DNA from: Bradyrhizobium sp. WSM1417
GTDB lineage: Bacteria; Pseudomonadota; Alphaproteobacteria; Rhizobiales; Xanthobacteraceae
Assembly (NCBI RefSeq): GCF_000515415.1
Contig: NZ_KI911783.1
Location: forward strand, 7,303,831 to 7,367,830
Length of the DNA: 64,000 nucleotides
Direction: 5' to 3'
The notes under the pieces are model-generated. The model did not search any database. It saw only the letters and a list, made by a program, of their open reading frames with translations, and was not told the DNA's origin. Positions 19,379 through 29,114 of this stretch are shown here, one piece after another (position 1 is the stretch's first letter; the number at the start of each line of letters is the position of its first letter). Made by a program: the position numbers and the translations under genes.

Positions 19379-21076
19379 CTATTTGCCCGCGACGAAATAA
19401 AAATCCTCTCTTCCCGGCGGCGAGCCGTAGGAAAACGGCTGCTGCACGTGCTTGGTCACAAGCCAGACGTCGTCGCGGACAATGTCGAACAGTTTTCGGA
19501 TCTCGACGCGCGGCATCTTGATTTCGCGGGCGAGCGCAGTGGCGAACGGACTGTCGGCGCCGCCGTCGCCGTCCATCGCGGTCTCGCCGTGCTTGGCGGC
19601 GTAGACCACCATGAAGCCGGCGCCGGGCTCGATGTTGGAAAAGCCCTTGTCGACCAGCTTGAGCGACAGCGTGCGCTGCATGGTCGGCGCGAACGGATTG
19701 TCGCGGCAGGCATCCAGCATCACCAGACGCACTTTTCGCGCAGCGCCCACCGCGGCGATCACCTGCTCCAGCGCAACCGCCTGGGTCTCGGCGTCCCTGT
19801 CGGCGGCAAGCTTGGCATCGACGGGAACGAGATAATTGACGCCGCCGATCTCGAAACCGTGGCCGGCGTAATAGACCACAGCCCAATCCGCCTTCTCCGC
19901 CTCGGCAGCAAACGTCTGCAACGCTTCGAAGAACTTGTCGCGGGTGAGGTCGCTGACGGATATCACGGTCTGGAAGCCGACATCGCGCAGCACGGCTGCG
20001 ATCATTTTCGAGTCGCGGGGCGGATTGGGCAAGGCGTGGACGTTCTTGTAGGCGCCGTTACCGATCACAAGCGCCACACGGCGCCCGGTGGATCCGGCCG
20101 AGGGCTGCGGGGTCAGCGCAGCCAATCGCTCCTGCGCGATCGCGCGGGCGCGCGCGACATCGAGCTCGTCGAACTTGGTCAGCGAATAGGCCGCCGCACG
20201 ATAGTCGGCACGGGCCTGGGCGAGATCCTTCTTGCGCTCGTAGATCTGGCCGCGCCCCGAATGTGCCCGGACATTGTTCGGGTTGATCTGGATCGCCGTA
20301 TTGTAGTCCTTCAGCGCGGCGTCGAAATCGCCCTTCAACATGTTGACGTCGGCGCGATTGTTGATCGCGTACACGTTTTTCGGCAGCTTCTCGATCAGGC
20401 CGTTGCAGTCGGCGAAGGCCTGGTCGTACTTGCCCATCATGCCGTAGGTGATGCAGCGGTTTGCGGTGATCTGCTGCGCGCCCGGTTCGATCTTCTCGGC
20501 CTCCGCGAAATCGGCGATCGCGCCGTCAAAATCCTGCATCAGCGTGCGCACGCGGGCGCGGTTGGTGTAGCCGAGCAGGAATTTTGGCGCATATTTGATC
20601 GACAGGTTGAAATCGTCGAGCGCGCTTTGCAGCGCACCCCGGCGCAACTGGATGATGCCGCGGTTATTGTAGGGGACACCGTAGGTCGGGCGTTTCTGGA
20701 GCGCGAGGTTGTAGTCCGCCATCGCATGGTCGTCCTGGCCCGTCCGTTCATAGGCGAGGCCGCGCAAATTGAGCGTGACGACGTTTTCGGGATCGAGGTC
20801 GACGGCGATGGACAAGGTCTCGATGGCGTGGACGTAGTCGCGTTTGTTGATCAGCGTATTGCCGCGCACGGAGAGTGCGATGGCCTTGTCCTTGCCGCTG
20901 AGCCGGTCGGCGTTGAGCAAATTGTCGCAGGCCTGCGCCCTCGCCTGCGCATCCGCCTGGCGGTCGCGGCAAATGGCGAGGTCGTCGCCGGGTTTTGGAT
21001 CGGCCGCCGCGAGCGAGCTCCAGGCGGACAGGATCGTGAGCACGGCGACGAGGGTCAGGGATACGACGCGCAGCAT
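19379..21076 (-). CDS. Secreted TPR protein with caspase-like (peptidase C14) domain
   Basis: The 565-residue protein has a Sec-type leader (about residues 1-25) and then some six tetratricopeptide repeats (about 65-300). It ends with a C14 caspase-like domain starting near residue 330 (RRVALVIGNGAYKN). The catalytic dyad is visible: His406 in YYAGHGFE and Cys457 in LDACRDNP. Metacaspase-like proteins of this TPR-caspase layout are common in rhizobia, where their substrates and triggers are mostly unknown. The leader implies activity in the periplasm or at the envelope. It stands alone, convergent with the hydrolase gene and divergent from msrA. Confidence 0.9.
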   Translation of the reverse strand: MLRVVSLTLVAVLTILSAWSSLAAADPKPGDDLAICRDRQADAQARAQACDNLLNADRLSGKDKAIALSVRGNTLINKRDYVHAIETLSIAVDLDPENVVTLNLRGLAYERTGQDDHAMADYNLALQKRPTYGVPYNNRGIIQLRRGALQSALDDFNLSIKYAPKFLLGYTNRARVRTLMQDFDGAIADFAEAEKIEPGAQQITANRCITYGMMGKYDQAFADCNGLIEKLPKNVYAINNRADVNMLKGDFDAALKDYNTAIQINPNNVRAHSGRGQIYERKKDLAQARADYRAAAYSLTKFDELDVARARAIAQERLAALTPQPSAGSTGRRVALVIGNGAYKNVHALPNPPRDSKMIAAVLRDVGFQTVISVSDLTRDKFFEALQTFAAEAEKADWAVVYYAGHGFEIGGVNYLVPVDAKLAADRDAETQAVALEQVIAAVGAARKVRLVMLDACRDNPFAPTMQRTLSLKLVDKGFSNIEPGAGFMVVYAAKHGETAMDGDGGADSPFATALAREIKMPRVEIRKLFDIVRDDVWLVTKHVQQPFSYGSPPGREDFYFVAGK

Positions 21077-21320
21077 GTTGTCAGGTCAGCTCCAGCCATC
21101 ATTCTTTAGGTCGATCACCGATCGCGCCGGTTCATCTAGCGCGGAGTTCCGGTCCTCGCCAAGCCGGGCGGCGCCAGGCGCCGCGTTTCACAGACTCGTG
21201 TCTGCCCGGCCGTAACAATCGCCCGGTCCGCCCGTATCTCGAATGTCCGAAAATGCCGGGCAGGCTGTTCGCCCGGCACCAACCGCCCTAGACTGTCAGA
21301 CCTTCCGAAAGAGGATCGCC

Positions 21321-22025
21321 ATGCGCCGACCTGCCCTCCTGTCCCTGCTCGCCGCAACCACCGCCCTGACGCTGGCCTTTGCCGCGCCGACCCGGGCCGC
21401 AGAGGATGCGGTCGTGATCCCCGCTCCCGCCGTTGACGCGGCGCCCGCCAGCGGGATCCAGACCGCCGTGATCGCCGGCGGCTGCTTCTGGGGCGTGCAG
21501 GGCGTGTTCCAGCACACCGCAGGCGTCGTCAACGCGGTCTCCGGCTACGCCGGCGGCACCAAGGCGACGGCCGACTACCAGACCGTCTCGAGCGGCCGGA
21601 CCGGCCACGCGGAATCGGTCGAGATCAAATACGACCCGAAGAAGATCTCCTACGGCAAGATCCTCCAGATCTACTTCTCGGTGGCGCACGACCCGACCCA
21701 GCTCAACCGGCAGGGCCCCGACACCGGCACGCAATATCGCTCGGCGATCTTCACCACCTCGGACGAGCAGAAGAAGGTGGCCGAGGCCTATATCGCCCAG
21801 CTCAACGGCGCCAAGGTTTTCAGCAAGCCGATCGCGACCAAGGTCGGCGCGCTGGAGGCGTTCTATCCGGCGGAGGCCTATCACCAGGATTATCTGACGC
21901 TGCACCCGAACCAGCCCTATATCGCCTACAACGACCTCCCGAAGGTGGAGAACCTGAAAAAGCTGTTCGCGGATAACTATATCGAGAAGCCGACGCTGGT
22001 GAGCGCCAGCAAGGCCACCAACTGA
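21321..22025 (+). CDS. msrA: Peptide-methionine (S)-S-oxide reductase, exported
   Basis: The 234-residue MsrA carries the family active site GGCFWG with catalytic Cys55. It also carries the expected downstream blocks ([40 protein letters not shown]). It reduces the S-epimer of oxidised methionine in proteins. The first 26 residues form a cleavable signal peptide ([10 protein letters not shown], ending PTRAA), so this is a periplasmic repair enzyme. The ATG at 21321 is chosen because the signal peptide starts there; GAGGA lies 7-8 bases upstream. It is followed by msrB 56 bases downstream, with a repeat-rich spacer. Confidence 0.95.
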   Translation: MRRPALLSLLAATTALTLAFAAPTRAAEDAVVIPAPAVDAAPASGIQTAVIAGGCFWGVQGVFQHTAGVVNAVSGYAGGTKATADYQTVSSGRTGHAESVEIKYDPKKISYGKILQIYFSVAHDPTQLNRQGPDTGTQYRSAIFTTSDEQKKVAEAYIAQLNGAKVFSKPIATKVGALEAFYPAEAYHQDYLTLHPNQPYIAYNDLPKVENLKKLFADNYIEKPTLVSASKATN

Positions 22026-22029
22026 TCGC

Positions 22030-22066
22030 AAGATCACTGAACAAGATCACCGAAAACAAGATCACG
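22030..22066. repeat. Three short direct repeats in the msrA-msrB spacer
   Basis: The 9-base sequence CAAGATCAC occurs at 22030-22038, 22043-22051 and 22058-22066, separated by A-rich spacers. The third copy ends 15 bases before the msrB ATG. It may be a slippage product or part of the translation leader of msrB. Confidence 0.8.
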
Positions 22067-22081
22067 AAAAACGGGAGACCC

Positions 22082-22501
22082 ATGCCCGACACCAAGACGA
22101 AAACCACGGACGACAAGGTCATCAAGAGCGAACAGCAATGGCGCAGCGAGTTGTCGCCGATGCAATACGCGGTGCTGCGCGAGAAGGCGACCGAGCGTCC
22201 CTTCTCCGGCGAATATGAACACGACCACCGCGCCGGCACCTATACCTGCGCCGGCTGCGGCAACGTGCTGTTCGAGTCCGACGCGAAGTTCGATTCCGGC
22301 TGCGGCTGGCCGAGCTTCACCCAGCCCGCCGTCGAGGGCCATATCGACGAGGAGCGGGACGTCAGCCACGGCATGGTCCGCACCGAGGTGCTGTGCGCCA
22401 AGTGCAGCGGCCATCTCGGCCATGTCTTCCCCGACGGCCCGGGGCCGACGGGCTTGCGTTACTGCATCAATTCCGCCGCGCTGAAGCTCGAACCCAAATA
22501 A
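22082..22501 (+). CDS. msrB: Peptide-methionine (R)-S-oxide reductase
   Basis: The 139-residue MsrB has two zinc-binding pairs, CAGC (Cys56, Cys59) and CAKC (Cys105, Cys108). The catalytic Cys128 is in LRYCIN. The block [10 protein letters not shown] and the motif [11 protein letters not shown] are diagnostic. It reduces the R-epimer of methionine sulfoxide. No signal peptide is visible, whereas the upstream MsrA has one, so the two enzymes may work in different compartments. It is followed by a strong hairpin terminator. Confidence 0.95.
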   Translation: MPDTKTKTTDDKVIKSEQQWRSELSPMQYAVLREKATERPFSGEYEHDHRAGTYTCAGCGNVLFESDAKFDSGCGWPSFTQPAVEGHIDEERDVSHGMVRTEVLCAKCSGHLGHVFPDGPGPTGLRYCINSAALKLEPK

Positions 22502-22507
22502 ACCTTG

Positions 22508-22544
22508 CGCGCCGCCGGGTTCCGTCATGGAACCCGGCGGCGCG
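22508..22544 (+). terminator. Strong hairpin terminator after msrB
   Basis: A perfect 16-base stem (22508-22523 pairing with 22529-22544) with loop GTCAT follows the msrB stop by six bases. It ends in a short pyrimidine-rich stretch containing TTTT (22551-22554). It probably ends the msrAB transcript. Confidence 0.8.
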
Positions 22545-22608
22545 ATGTGCTTTTCTACCTCGTGGTGCGGCCGTCCATGGCGTTGCGGCGGCCGCCAGGG
22601 AGGATGCC

Positions 22609-22773
22609 ATGACGCTTGGGACCATCCTGATCATCCTGGTGATCATTTATCTCGTCGGCGGCCTGTCGGGCCGCATCGGTGGTTACGGCTACGGAATGGG
22701 TCATTCCGGCATGGGGATCGGCGGCCTCGTCCTGGTGGTGCTGCTCGTGCTGCTGCTCCTTGGCAAGCTATAA
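22609..22773 (+). CDS. DUF3309-like small membrane protein
   Basis: The 54-residue protein (MTLGTILIILVIIYLVGGL at the start) has an N-terminal membrane helix, a Gly-rich turn (GRIGGYGYGMGHSGMG) and a second helix (GGLVLVVLLVLLLLGKL). This matches the small DUF3309 family, found widely in proteobacteria and often stress-linked, of unknown function. An AGGGAGG ribosome site lies about 6 bases upstream of the ATG. It stands alone after the msrB terminator. Confidence 0.82.
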   Translation: MTLGTILIILVIIYLVGGLSGRIGGYGYGMGHSGMGIGGLVLVVLLVLLLLGKL

Positions 22774-22985
22774 ACCATTCAAACTACTGATATTACTGCA
22801 GCTTTCCGCCTTGCGGAGCTGCCATGCGCGGATTCATCATCTCGCATCGCGGGGGTCGCAATTTTGTCAAAACGAGCTATATTAGAGGACGAAAATGACA
22901 TGTGCGGCGCCCACTCCAATGGTGGCCTCTGCCCGTCCCAACCCCACGCGCTTAAAGCCCCAGAGAGATCACGAGGTCTTTGACC

Positions 22986-23279
22986 ATGCGTCCACTGCGT
23001 CCGTTCAACTTCAACACTTCCGCCGAACTCTTCCCCGCTGCGATCCGCAAGAAGAAGCGTGCAGGATTCACCTATCGCCGGTTCGGCACCGCGGCCGAAG
23101 CCGTCCAGTTCGCGATGGAGCAGTTGCCGACGGATTCGCTGAACGGCGCCTATCTCCAAGTCGAGGAAGCGCGCTTCGACCAGAACGGCATCCGCTCGCT
23201 CTATGAGAGCGAAGCCTTCCCGTTGCCCCGCCACCGCAAGCCGGTTGAAGCCAGCTCCGACGCCGCCGACGCGGCCTAA
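22986..23279 (+). CDS. Conserved hypothetical protein (97 aa)
   Basis: The 97-residue soluble protein begins [17 protein letters not shown] and includes a basic patch ([20 protein letters not shown]). Then follow a helix ([20 protein letters not shown]) and a conserved-looking [23 protein letters not shown]. There is no signal peptide or membrane helix. I recognise it only as a type of short protein seen in Bradyrhizobium, without an assigned function. The ATG at 22986 has GAGG 9 bases upstream. A GNRA-looped terminator follows it. The 200 bases before it hold a weak hairpin at 22798-22822 and a TATATT-like promoter element near 22869. Confidence 0.72.
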   Translation: MRPLRPFNFNTSAELFPAAIRKKKRAGFTYRRFGTAAEAVQFAMEQLPTDSLNGAYLQVEEARFDQNGIRSLYESEAFPLPRHRKPVEASSDAADAA

Positions 23280-23310
23280 GTTTTCGTAACGACTGCGATG
23301 TGCGCTCAGG

Positions 23311-23341
23311 GCGCGATGGCCGAAAGGCCGTCGCGCTTTTT
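23311..23341. terminator. Bidirectional hairpin terminator between convergent genes
   Basis: An 11-base stem (23311-23321 with 23326-23336; one T-G wobble) closed by a GAAA tetraloop is followed by TTTTT at 23337-23341. It lies 31 bases after the plus-strand stop at 23279 and 15 bases before the stop of the convergent DUF4112 gene. Confidence 0.85.
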
Positions 23342-23355
23342 GCGTTTTGGGAGTG

Positions 23356-23913
23356 TCAGATGCGCGGCTGCTTGTCGAGCCAGCGGCGGAGCAGGCGCAC
23401 GTTGCGCATGTTGGCACGGAACATGACGTCGAAGGCGTCGCCCGCGAACGGGACGATGCCGACGACGCCGTCGAGAGCGACATTGCCGAGCATGCGCGCG
23501 GTGATGTACCAGGGCGCCCCGAGCGCCCTGGCCTCTCGTACCAGCCAAAGCGAGATCGCGGTGGTGATGATGTCGCCGACCACGGGGATCAACCCGATCA
23601 AGCCGTCGATGCCATAGCGGATATTGGTTCCGGGCAGCACGAAGGCGACGTCGAGCAGCTTTGCGATCGCCTCGATCCGCGCGATCCGCTGCTCGCGCGT
23701 CAGATTGCCGAACGGGTTGCCAGCGAAGGGACTGTCCTTCCCTAACTCGAAACGAAACTCGCGAAAGCCCTGCTCGAGCGTTTCGGGCCGGATCTCGTGA
23801 CCGTCCTGATCGATGATCGGCCCACGCCCCTCGGTGCCCGAAGAGGCCGCACCCGGGCGGCTTCCCGAACGGGAGCGACGCGGAGCAAGAATATCGTCAT
23901 CGGGCATGGTCAT
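23356..23913 (-). CDS. DUF4112 domain protein
   Basis: The 185-residue protein has a disordered, Arg/Ser/Gly-rich N terminus. The DUF4112 domain follows in the second half: LLDVAFVLPGTNIRYGIDGLIGLIPVVGD, then ITTAISLWLVREARALG and a second GIVPFAGDAFDVMF copy of the same pattern. The two Gly/Pro-rich hydrophobic segments suggest a re-entrant membrane protein. Start choice is uncertain: ATG codons exist at 24012 (which would overlap the gene upstream by 38 bases), 23913 and 23907. I use 23913. It probably forms a pair with the membrane protein gene that ends at 23975. Function unknown. Confidence 0.78.
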   Translation of the reverse strand: MTMPDDDILAPRRSRSGSRPGAASSGTEGRGPIIDQDGHEIRPETLEQGFREFRFELGKDSPFAGNPFGNLTREQRIARIEAIAKLLDVAFVLPGTNIRYGIDGLIGLIPVVGDIITTAISLWLVREARALGAPWYITARMLGNVALDGVVGIVPFAGDAFDVMFRANMRNVRLLRRWLDKQPRI

Positions 23914-23974
23914 GGCCTGTAGGGAACGCGCCAGCGCGGCGGAGGTTGCTGCGGCGTGATCGAAGGTCGCGCCC

Positions 23975-24400
23975 TCAAGTCTGTGCTGCCGCCGGCTGCG
24001 GCTCCGCGACATATCTATGCACGAGCCAGGATGAAATCACCGCCGGCACGAAGCCGACGAGGCCGTACAGGATGAACTGCACCGCGCCCGAGTCCGGCCC
24101 GCGCGAGCTGTAGGTCAGCGAGGCCAGGATGAAGGCGAACACGCCGACCAGCAGCATCCGCAGCACCGGGCCGATCCGGCGGATGTGGACCAGGATATCG
24201 TCGACCGCACCGATCATCAGCGAGGGCAGGAAACCGAACAGATAACTGTATTGCAGGGATTTGAAGAACACCGCGAACAGCTTGCCGACCTCAGCGAGAC
24301 TGGTCTGGGTCCAATAGCCGGACTGATAGGTCGTCGTCAGCAGCAGCAGGAACCCGCCCACGAACGGGCCGACCAGCGCAAACACGAGATAGCGTTTCAT
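23975..24400 (-). CDS. Hypothetical integral membrane protein (DUF5413-like)
   Basis: The 141-residue protein has four hydrophobic segments (near residues 5-25, 50-66, 80-97 and 105-125) and short charged loops. It begins MKRYLVFALVGPFVGGFLLL. It resembles a small rhizobial membrane family that I know as DUF5413, but the assignment is from memory. It is upstream of the DUF4112 gene on the same strand, so the two may form an operon. No function can be given. Confidence 0.7.
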   Translation of the reverse strand: MKRYLVFALVGPFVGGFLLLLTTTYQSGYWTQTSLAEVGKLFAVFFKSLQYSYLFGFLPSLMIGAVDDILVHIRRIGPVLRMLLVGVFAFILASLTYSSRGPDSGAVQFILYGLVGFVPAVISSWLVHRYVAEPQPAAAQT

Positions 24401-24544
24401 CAGGCACCCTCATCCTTCGCCCCGTTATAGCAGCGCCGCGGGAACCTTGAATAGCGGGGGGTGCGGACTCTGCGCTGGGAACAAGCGGCATGGCGACGAG
24501 TTCAGACAGGACTTGAAACTCACCTGTCAGATTTGGAGCCGCCG

Positions 24545-24790
24545 ATGTCCCGCAAACTGTTCTTCCTGGCGACGATCGCGCTGACGGCCGTGAGCGGCCT
24601 GTCGAATGCGCCCGCTCTCGCACAAGGCCATATGGGGTCGTCGCAGGAGCAGCAGGCCTGTTCGCGGGACGCCTCGCGCTTCTGCCGCAAGGACCTCGGC
24701 AATGACGGGGCGGTGCAGAGTTGCCTGCAAGCCAACCGGGCCAAACTGTCGCGGTCTTGTAGCAAGGTGTTTCAGAGCCACGGCATGTGA
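24545..24790 (+). CDS. Small secreted cysteine-rich repeat protein (GLG1-like)
   Basis: The 81-residue protein has a signal peptide (MSRKLFFLATIALTAVSGL, cleavage near ALAQ). The mature part of about 50 residues has four cysteines spaced C-x6-C-x14-C-x11-C (QACSRDASRFC, VQSCL, SRSC). This is the pattern of the Cys-rich GLG1 repeat, which also occurs in bacterial secreted proteins of unknown role. A second protein with the same pattern is encoded at 25315-25587, 525 bases downstream. The ATG at 24545 begins the signal peptide. Confidence 0.75.
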   Translation: MSRKLFFLATIALTAVSGLSNAPALAQGHMGSSQEQQACSRDASRFCRKDLGNDGAVQSCLQANRAKLSRSCSKVFQSHGM

Positions 24791-24827
24791 GGACCGGAAC
24801 CATCCCCGGATAATGGAGAGTGAAGCC

Positions 24828-25055
24828 ATGTTGCGCGACGAACAGCTCTCGATCCTGAGGGACATCAGCCAGTCCATCGCCTTTGCCGACGACCGGCACG
24901 GCAAGATAGGCGAGCTGATCGCCGACGGTTACGTGATGAAGGACGGCGATCTGTTCGAGCTCACGGCAAAGGGCGTTACGGCTGTCGAGGAGCACGCAGC
25001 GCTTGGCGCAACCGATGCGGAACAAGCGAGCGTATCCTCCGATCGATTGATCTGA
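24828..25055 (+). CDS. Small conserved hypothetical protein (75 aa)
   Basis: The 75-residue soluble protein begins MLRDEQLSILRDISQSIAFAD. It contains KIGELIADGYVMKDGDLFELTAKGVTAVEE, which reads like the last helix and wing of a winged-helix fold. GGAG lies 9 bases upstream of the ATG at 24828; an in-frame ATG five codons earlier is possible. It lies between the two cysteine-rich secreted protein genes. Function unknown. Confidence 0.62.
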   Translation: MLRDEQLSILRDISQSIAFADDRHGKIGELIADGYVMKDGDLFELTAKGVTAVEEHAALGATDAEQASVSSDRLI

Positions 25056-25314
25056 TCGCACGCGAGTCGCATTGTGCGTGACGTGCGCGCAACAATTGCG
25101 AATTCCTTTTCGCCTGCCATTGCGGCCGCGTGACAATGGCGCATACTTGATTCGGGCGGCGCAGCACTTTTCGATTCGAACATCACGAGAGATCGAGCGA
25201 CCACATCCGGGATTGAGGTCCCGGCGTGAAGGCTGTGACATGCGGCAGATCAAGCCGCGTGCGGCGCCCCAAAACCAAGTGGCTCAACCCACGGAACTCG
25301 GGGACGCATTCCGC

Positions 25315-25587
25315 ATGACACGCTACCAGACCATCGCAACTCTCTTCGCCGTCACAACCGCAGCCATCGCATTCCAGACATCGCCCGGCCTTTCCTTCTC
25401 GTCCGAAGCGCAGCAGATGTGCTCCGGCGATGCGATGCGGCTGTGCTCCAGTGAGATCCCCGACATCCCTAGGATCAGGGCCTGCATGGTGCAGAAGAAA
25501 GCTCAGGTCAGCCCGGGCTGTCGCGCCGTGATGGACCGCGAGCACGCCGCCGCGACATCGCGCAAGCGGGAAGCGACGGCGCAGTAG
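25315..25587 (+). CDS. Small secreted cysteine-rich repeat protein, second copy
   Basis: The 90-residue protein has a signal peptide (MTRYQTIATLFAVTTAAIAF, then QTSPGLSFS). The mature domain shows the cysteine pattern of the protein at 24545-24790: MCSGDAMRLC, then RACM and SPGC. The spacing C-x6-C-x13-C-x11-C is almost the same, so the two are diverged paralogues. The charged tail (REHAAATSRKREATAQ) is extra. The gene ends just before a long inverted repeat that separates it from the convergent gene at 25746. Confidence 0.7.
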   Translation: MTRYQTIATLFAVTTAAIAFQTSPGLSFSSEAQQMCSGDAMRLCSSEIPDIPRIRACMVQKKAQVSPGCRAVMDREHAAATSRKREATAQ

Positions 25588-25605
25588 AGAGAGCGTACCT
25601 GCGGC

Positions 25606-25717
25606 CATCCTTCGAGACGCCCGCCCAAGGGGCGGGCCCTCAGGATGAGGTCTCGTTTCGCGGCGAGATATCAACCCTCATGGTGAGGAGCCCGCCAAGG
25701 CGGGCGTCTCGAACCAT
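25606..25717. repeat. Long interrupted inverted repeat (REP-like intergenic element)
   Basis: Two arms face each other: 25606-25650 contains CATCCTTCGAGACGCCCGCC, and 25675-25717 contains its near reverse complement ending GGCGGGCGTCTCGAACCAT. Each arm also folds on itself through CCCGCC/GGCGGG. It lies between convergent genes, the usual place for repetitive palindromic elements in Bradyrhizobium. It could act as a two-way terminator. Confidence 0.8.
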
Positions 25718-25745
25718 ACGGGCCGAGGTCTCACGGAGTAGAGAT

Positions 25746-27377
25746 CTAGTCGCCCCACTGCGCGAAGGCGTCGTTGAAGGCGCGCTCGCCGGGAGCGCCC
25801 TTCTCGATGGCGATGATCGCGCGGCGCTGGTTGGCGTAGACCAGGGGCACGTCGAACCAGGAGCGCTCCTTGAGGAGCTGGACGTTGCGGCTGCGGTCGG
25901 CGTCGACGTTGGAGAGGCCGACCAGGAAGAAGCCGTCGGTGACCTTGACCGCGAGGCCTGCTAGCGGCGTGCCGCGTGCCTGCTCGTTCGACTTCATCAG
26001 GATGCCCGGCACGTTGGCGACGCCGCCGCCCGAAAAGTCCGCCGGCAGGACGAAGGTCAGCTCCGCGGTATGGCTCGCCGGCAGCGAGGAGTCGGTGTTG
26101 CGGCGGAACGACATCGTCATCTTGAACTTGCGGTCGGGGATCTCGATGTCGGCGCGCACGGCGACGTCGGCCTTCTGGTTGCCCGACGCCTTGATCGGCT
26201 CGAGCCGCCACACCACCGAGCCGACATATTGCTTGCCCTTCGGATCGGACGGATCCTCGTCGTAGAGCACGACCTTCTGCGCCACCGGCGCGACCGGCTG
26301 GTCGCTGGCCGAGGGCTGGCCGACGCGATCCGGAATCTTGGGCTTGCTCTGCGGCTGCGACGAATCCCTGGGCGCCTCCACTACCTGCGTCGGCGAAGAC
26401 TTCAACAGGTTGGTCGCGGTCTGGACCAGCTGCTTGCCCCAGAGGATGCCGGCACCGACCAGGATCAGTACGATGCCGACTGCGATCGCGCTCTTGAACG
26501 GAAAGGCGGAGCCGGTGCGGGCGCGCTTCCTCTTAGGTTCGCGGTCGAGAACGGGGATGTGTGGACGTTGCGACGGCGGCTGCGACTGCGGCGCGTAGCG
26601 CTCGGCTTCCTCGATCGATTCGTCGTAGGAGTAGGGCGCGTCCGTCCCGGCGGCGCGATTTTCCAGGCTCGGCTCGAGCCGGTCGAATTCCGGCGAGGGC
26701 GAGGGCACGTTGGCGTAGGTGCGGCGCGCCGCGCGGTTGGCCTGCGCGGCGGCGCCGCCGAGATCATTGGCGTCGGCCGTGATGTCGCGGAAGCCGCGCA
26801 CGCCCGGTGCCGGCGGCGGCGGCGGCGGAGGCGGAGGTCCCATGTCCGGCGGACGGCGCCCACCGGCACGATCACGTCCGGCTGGCGGAGGCTCCGGCAT
26901 CGACGGCGGCGCCGGCGGACCCGGCTGCCGCGGCGCGTCGAAACGCGGAGCCCGCGGCGCACGCGGGGCGTCACCCTGGTCATCGACGTTGAAGGAGGGC
27001 CGGTCGGCGCGCGGCGGCGGCGGCGCCGGACGGGTGCGCGGGGGGGCAGAAGTTTGGGGCGCGGGCGCGTTGCCCTCGGTGGCGCGGGTGCTGGCGCGGC
27101 GGAAGGCATCGCCGCTGCCGCTGCTGCGGGCGCCGCCACCGGGACGCGAGGCCTCGCGGGCACGCTGGGCGGCCTCCGATTCGACCTTGCGGACGGCCTC
27201 TTCCAGCGAGAGGCGCTCGCGGGTGATCTCGGATTCCGAGAGCGGCGGCTGCACGCTGCGGAGCTGCGCGATTAGCGCCGTGCGCGCCCGCTCGTAGAGC
27301 GCGCGACGGCTCTCGCCGGGAGCGTTGGGGTCCAGGGCGGCAATAGCGCGGGCGATCAGCGGATAGTAATCAGCCAT
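25746..27377 (-). CDS. Proline-rich single-pass membrane protein, unknown function
   Basis: The 543-residue protein has a short conserved N-terminal helical domain (YYPLIARAIAALDPNAPGES, then RRALYERARTALIAQLR). A Pro/Arg/Gly/Ala-rich, probably disordered stretch follows (about residues 75-290, with a run of nine prolines). One membrane helix (FPFKSAIAVGIVLILVGAGI, about 292-311) leads to a C-terminal domain of about 200 residues (KVVLYDEDPSDPKGKQYVGS, PDRKFKMTMSFRRNTD, GAPGERAFNDAFAQWGD). The topology suggests a cytoplasmic disordered arm and a periplasmic folded domain. It is downstream of purA on the same strand after 37 bases. I do not recognise the C-terminal domain. Confidence 0.82.
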   Translation of the reverse strand: MADYYPLIARAIAALDPNAPGESRRALYERARTALIAQLRSVQPPLSESEITRERLSLEEAVRKVESEAAQRAREASRPGGGARSSGSGDAFRRASTRATEGNAPAPQTSAPPRTRPAPPPPRADRPSFNVDDQGDAPRAPRAPRFDAPRQPGPPAPPSMPEPPPAGRDRAGGRRPPDMGPPPPPPPPPAPGVRGFRDITADANDLGGAAAQANRAARRTYANVPSPSPEFDRLEPSLENRAAGTDAPYSYDESIEEAERYAPQSQPPSQRPHIPVLDREPKRKRARTGSAFPFKSAIAVGIVLILVGAGILWGKQLVQTATNLLKSSPTQVVEAPRDSSQPQSKPKIPDRVGQPSASDQPVAPVAQKVVLYDEDPSDPKGKQYVGSVVWRLEPIKASGNQKADVAVRADIEIPDRKFKMTMSFRRNTDSSLPASHTAELTFVLPADFSGGGVANVPGILMKSNEQARGTPLAGLAVKVTDGFFLVGLSNVDADRSRNVQLLKERSWFDVPLVYANQRRAIIAIEKGAPGERAFNDAFAQWGD

Positions 27378-27414
27378 TTCTACTCAATTATACGCGCGTC
27401 CCGGTAAGAGATCG

Positions 27415-29114
<1,700 letters not shown>

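Noticed and set aside
19448..21109. A plus-strand frame of more than 500 codons opposite the TPR-caspase gene
   Set aside because: The minus-strand frame has clear TPR and C14 motifs; the plus-strand product is an Arg/Gly/Asp-rich shadow with no recognisable motif.
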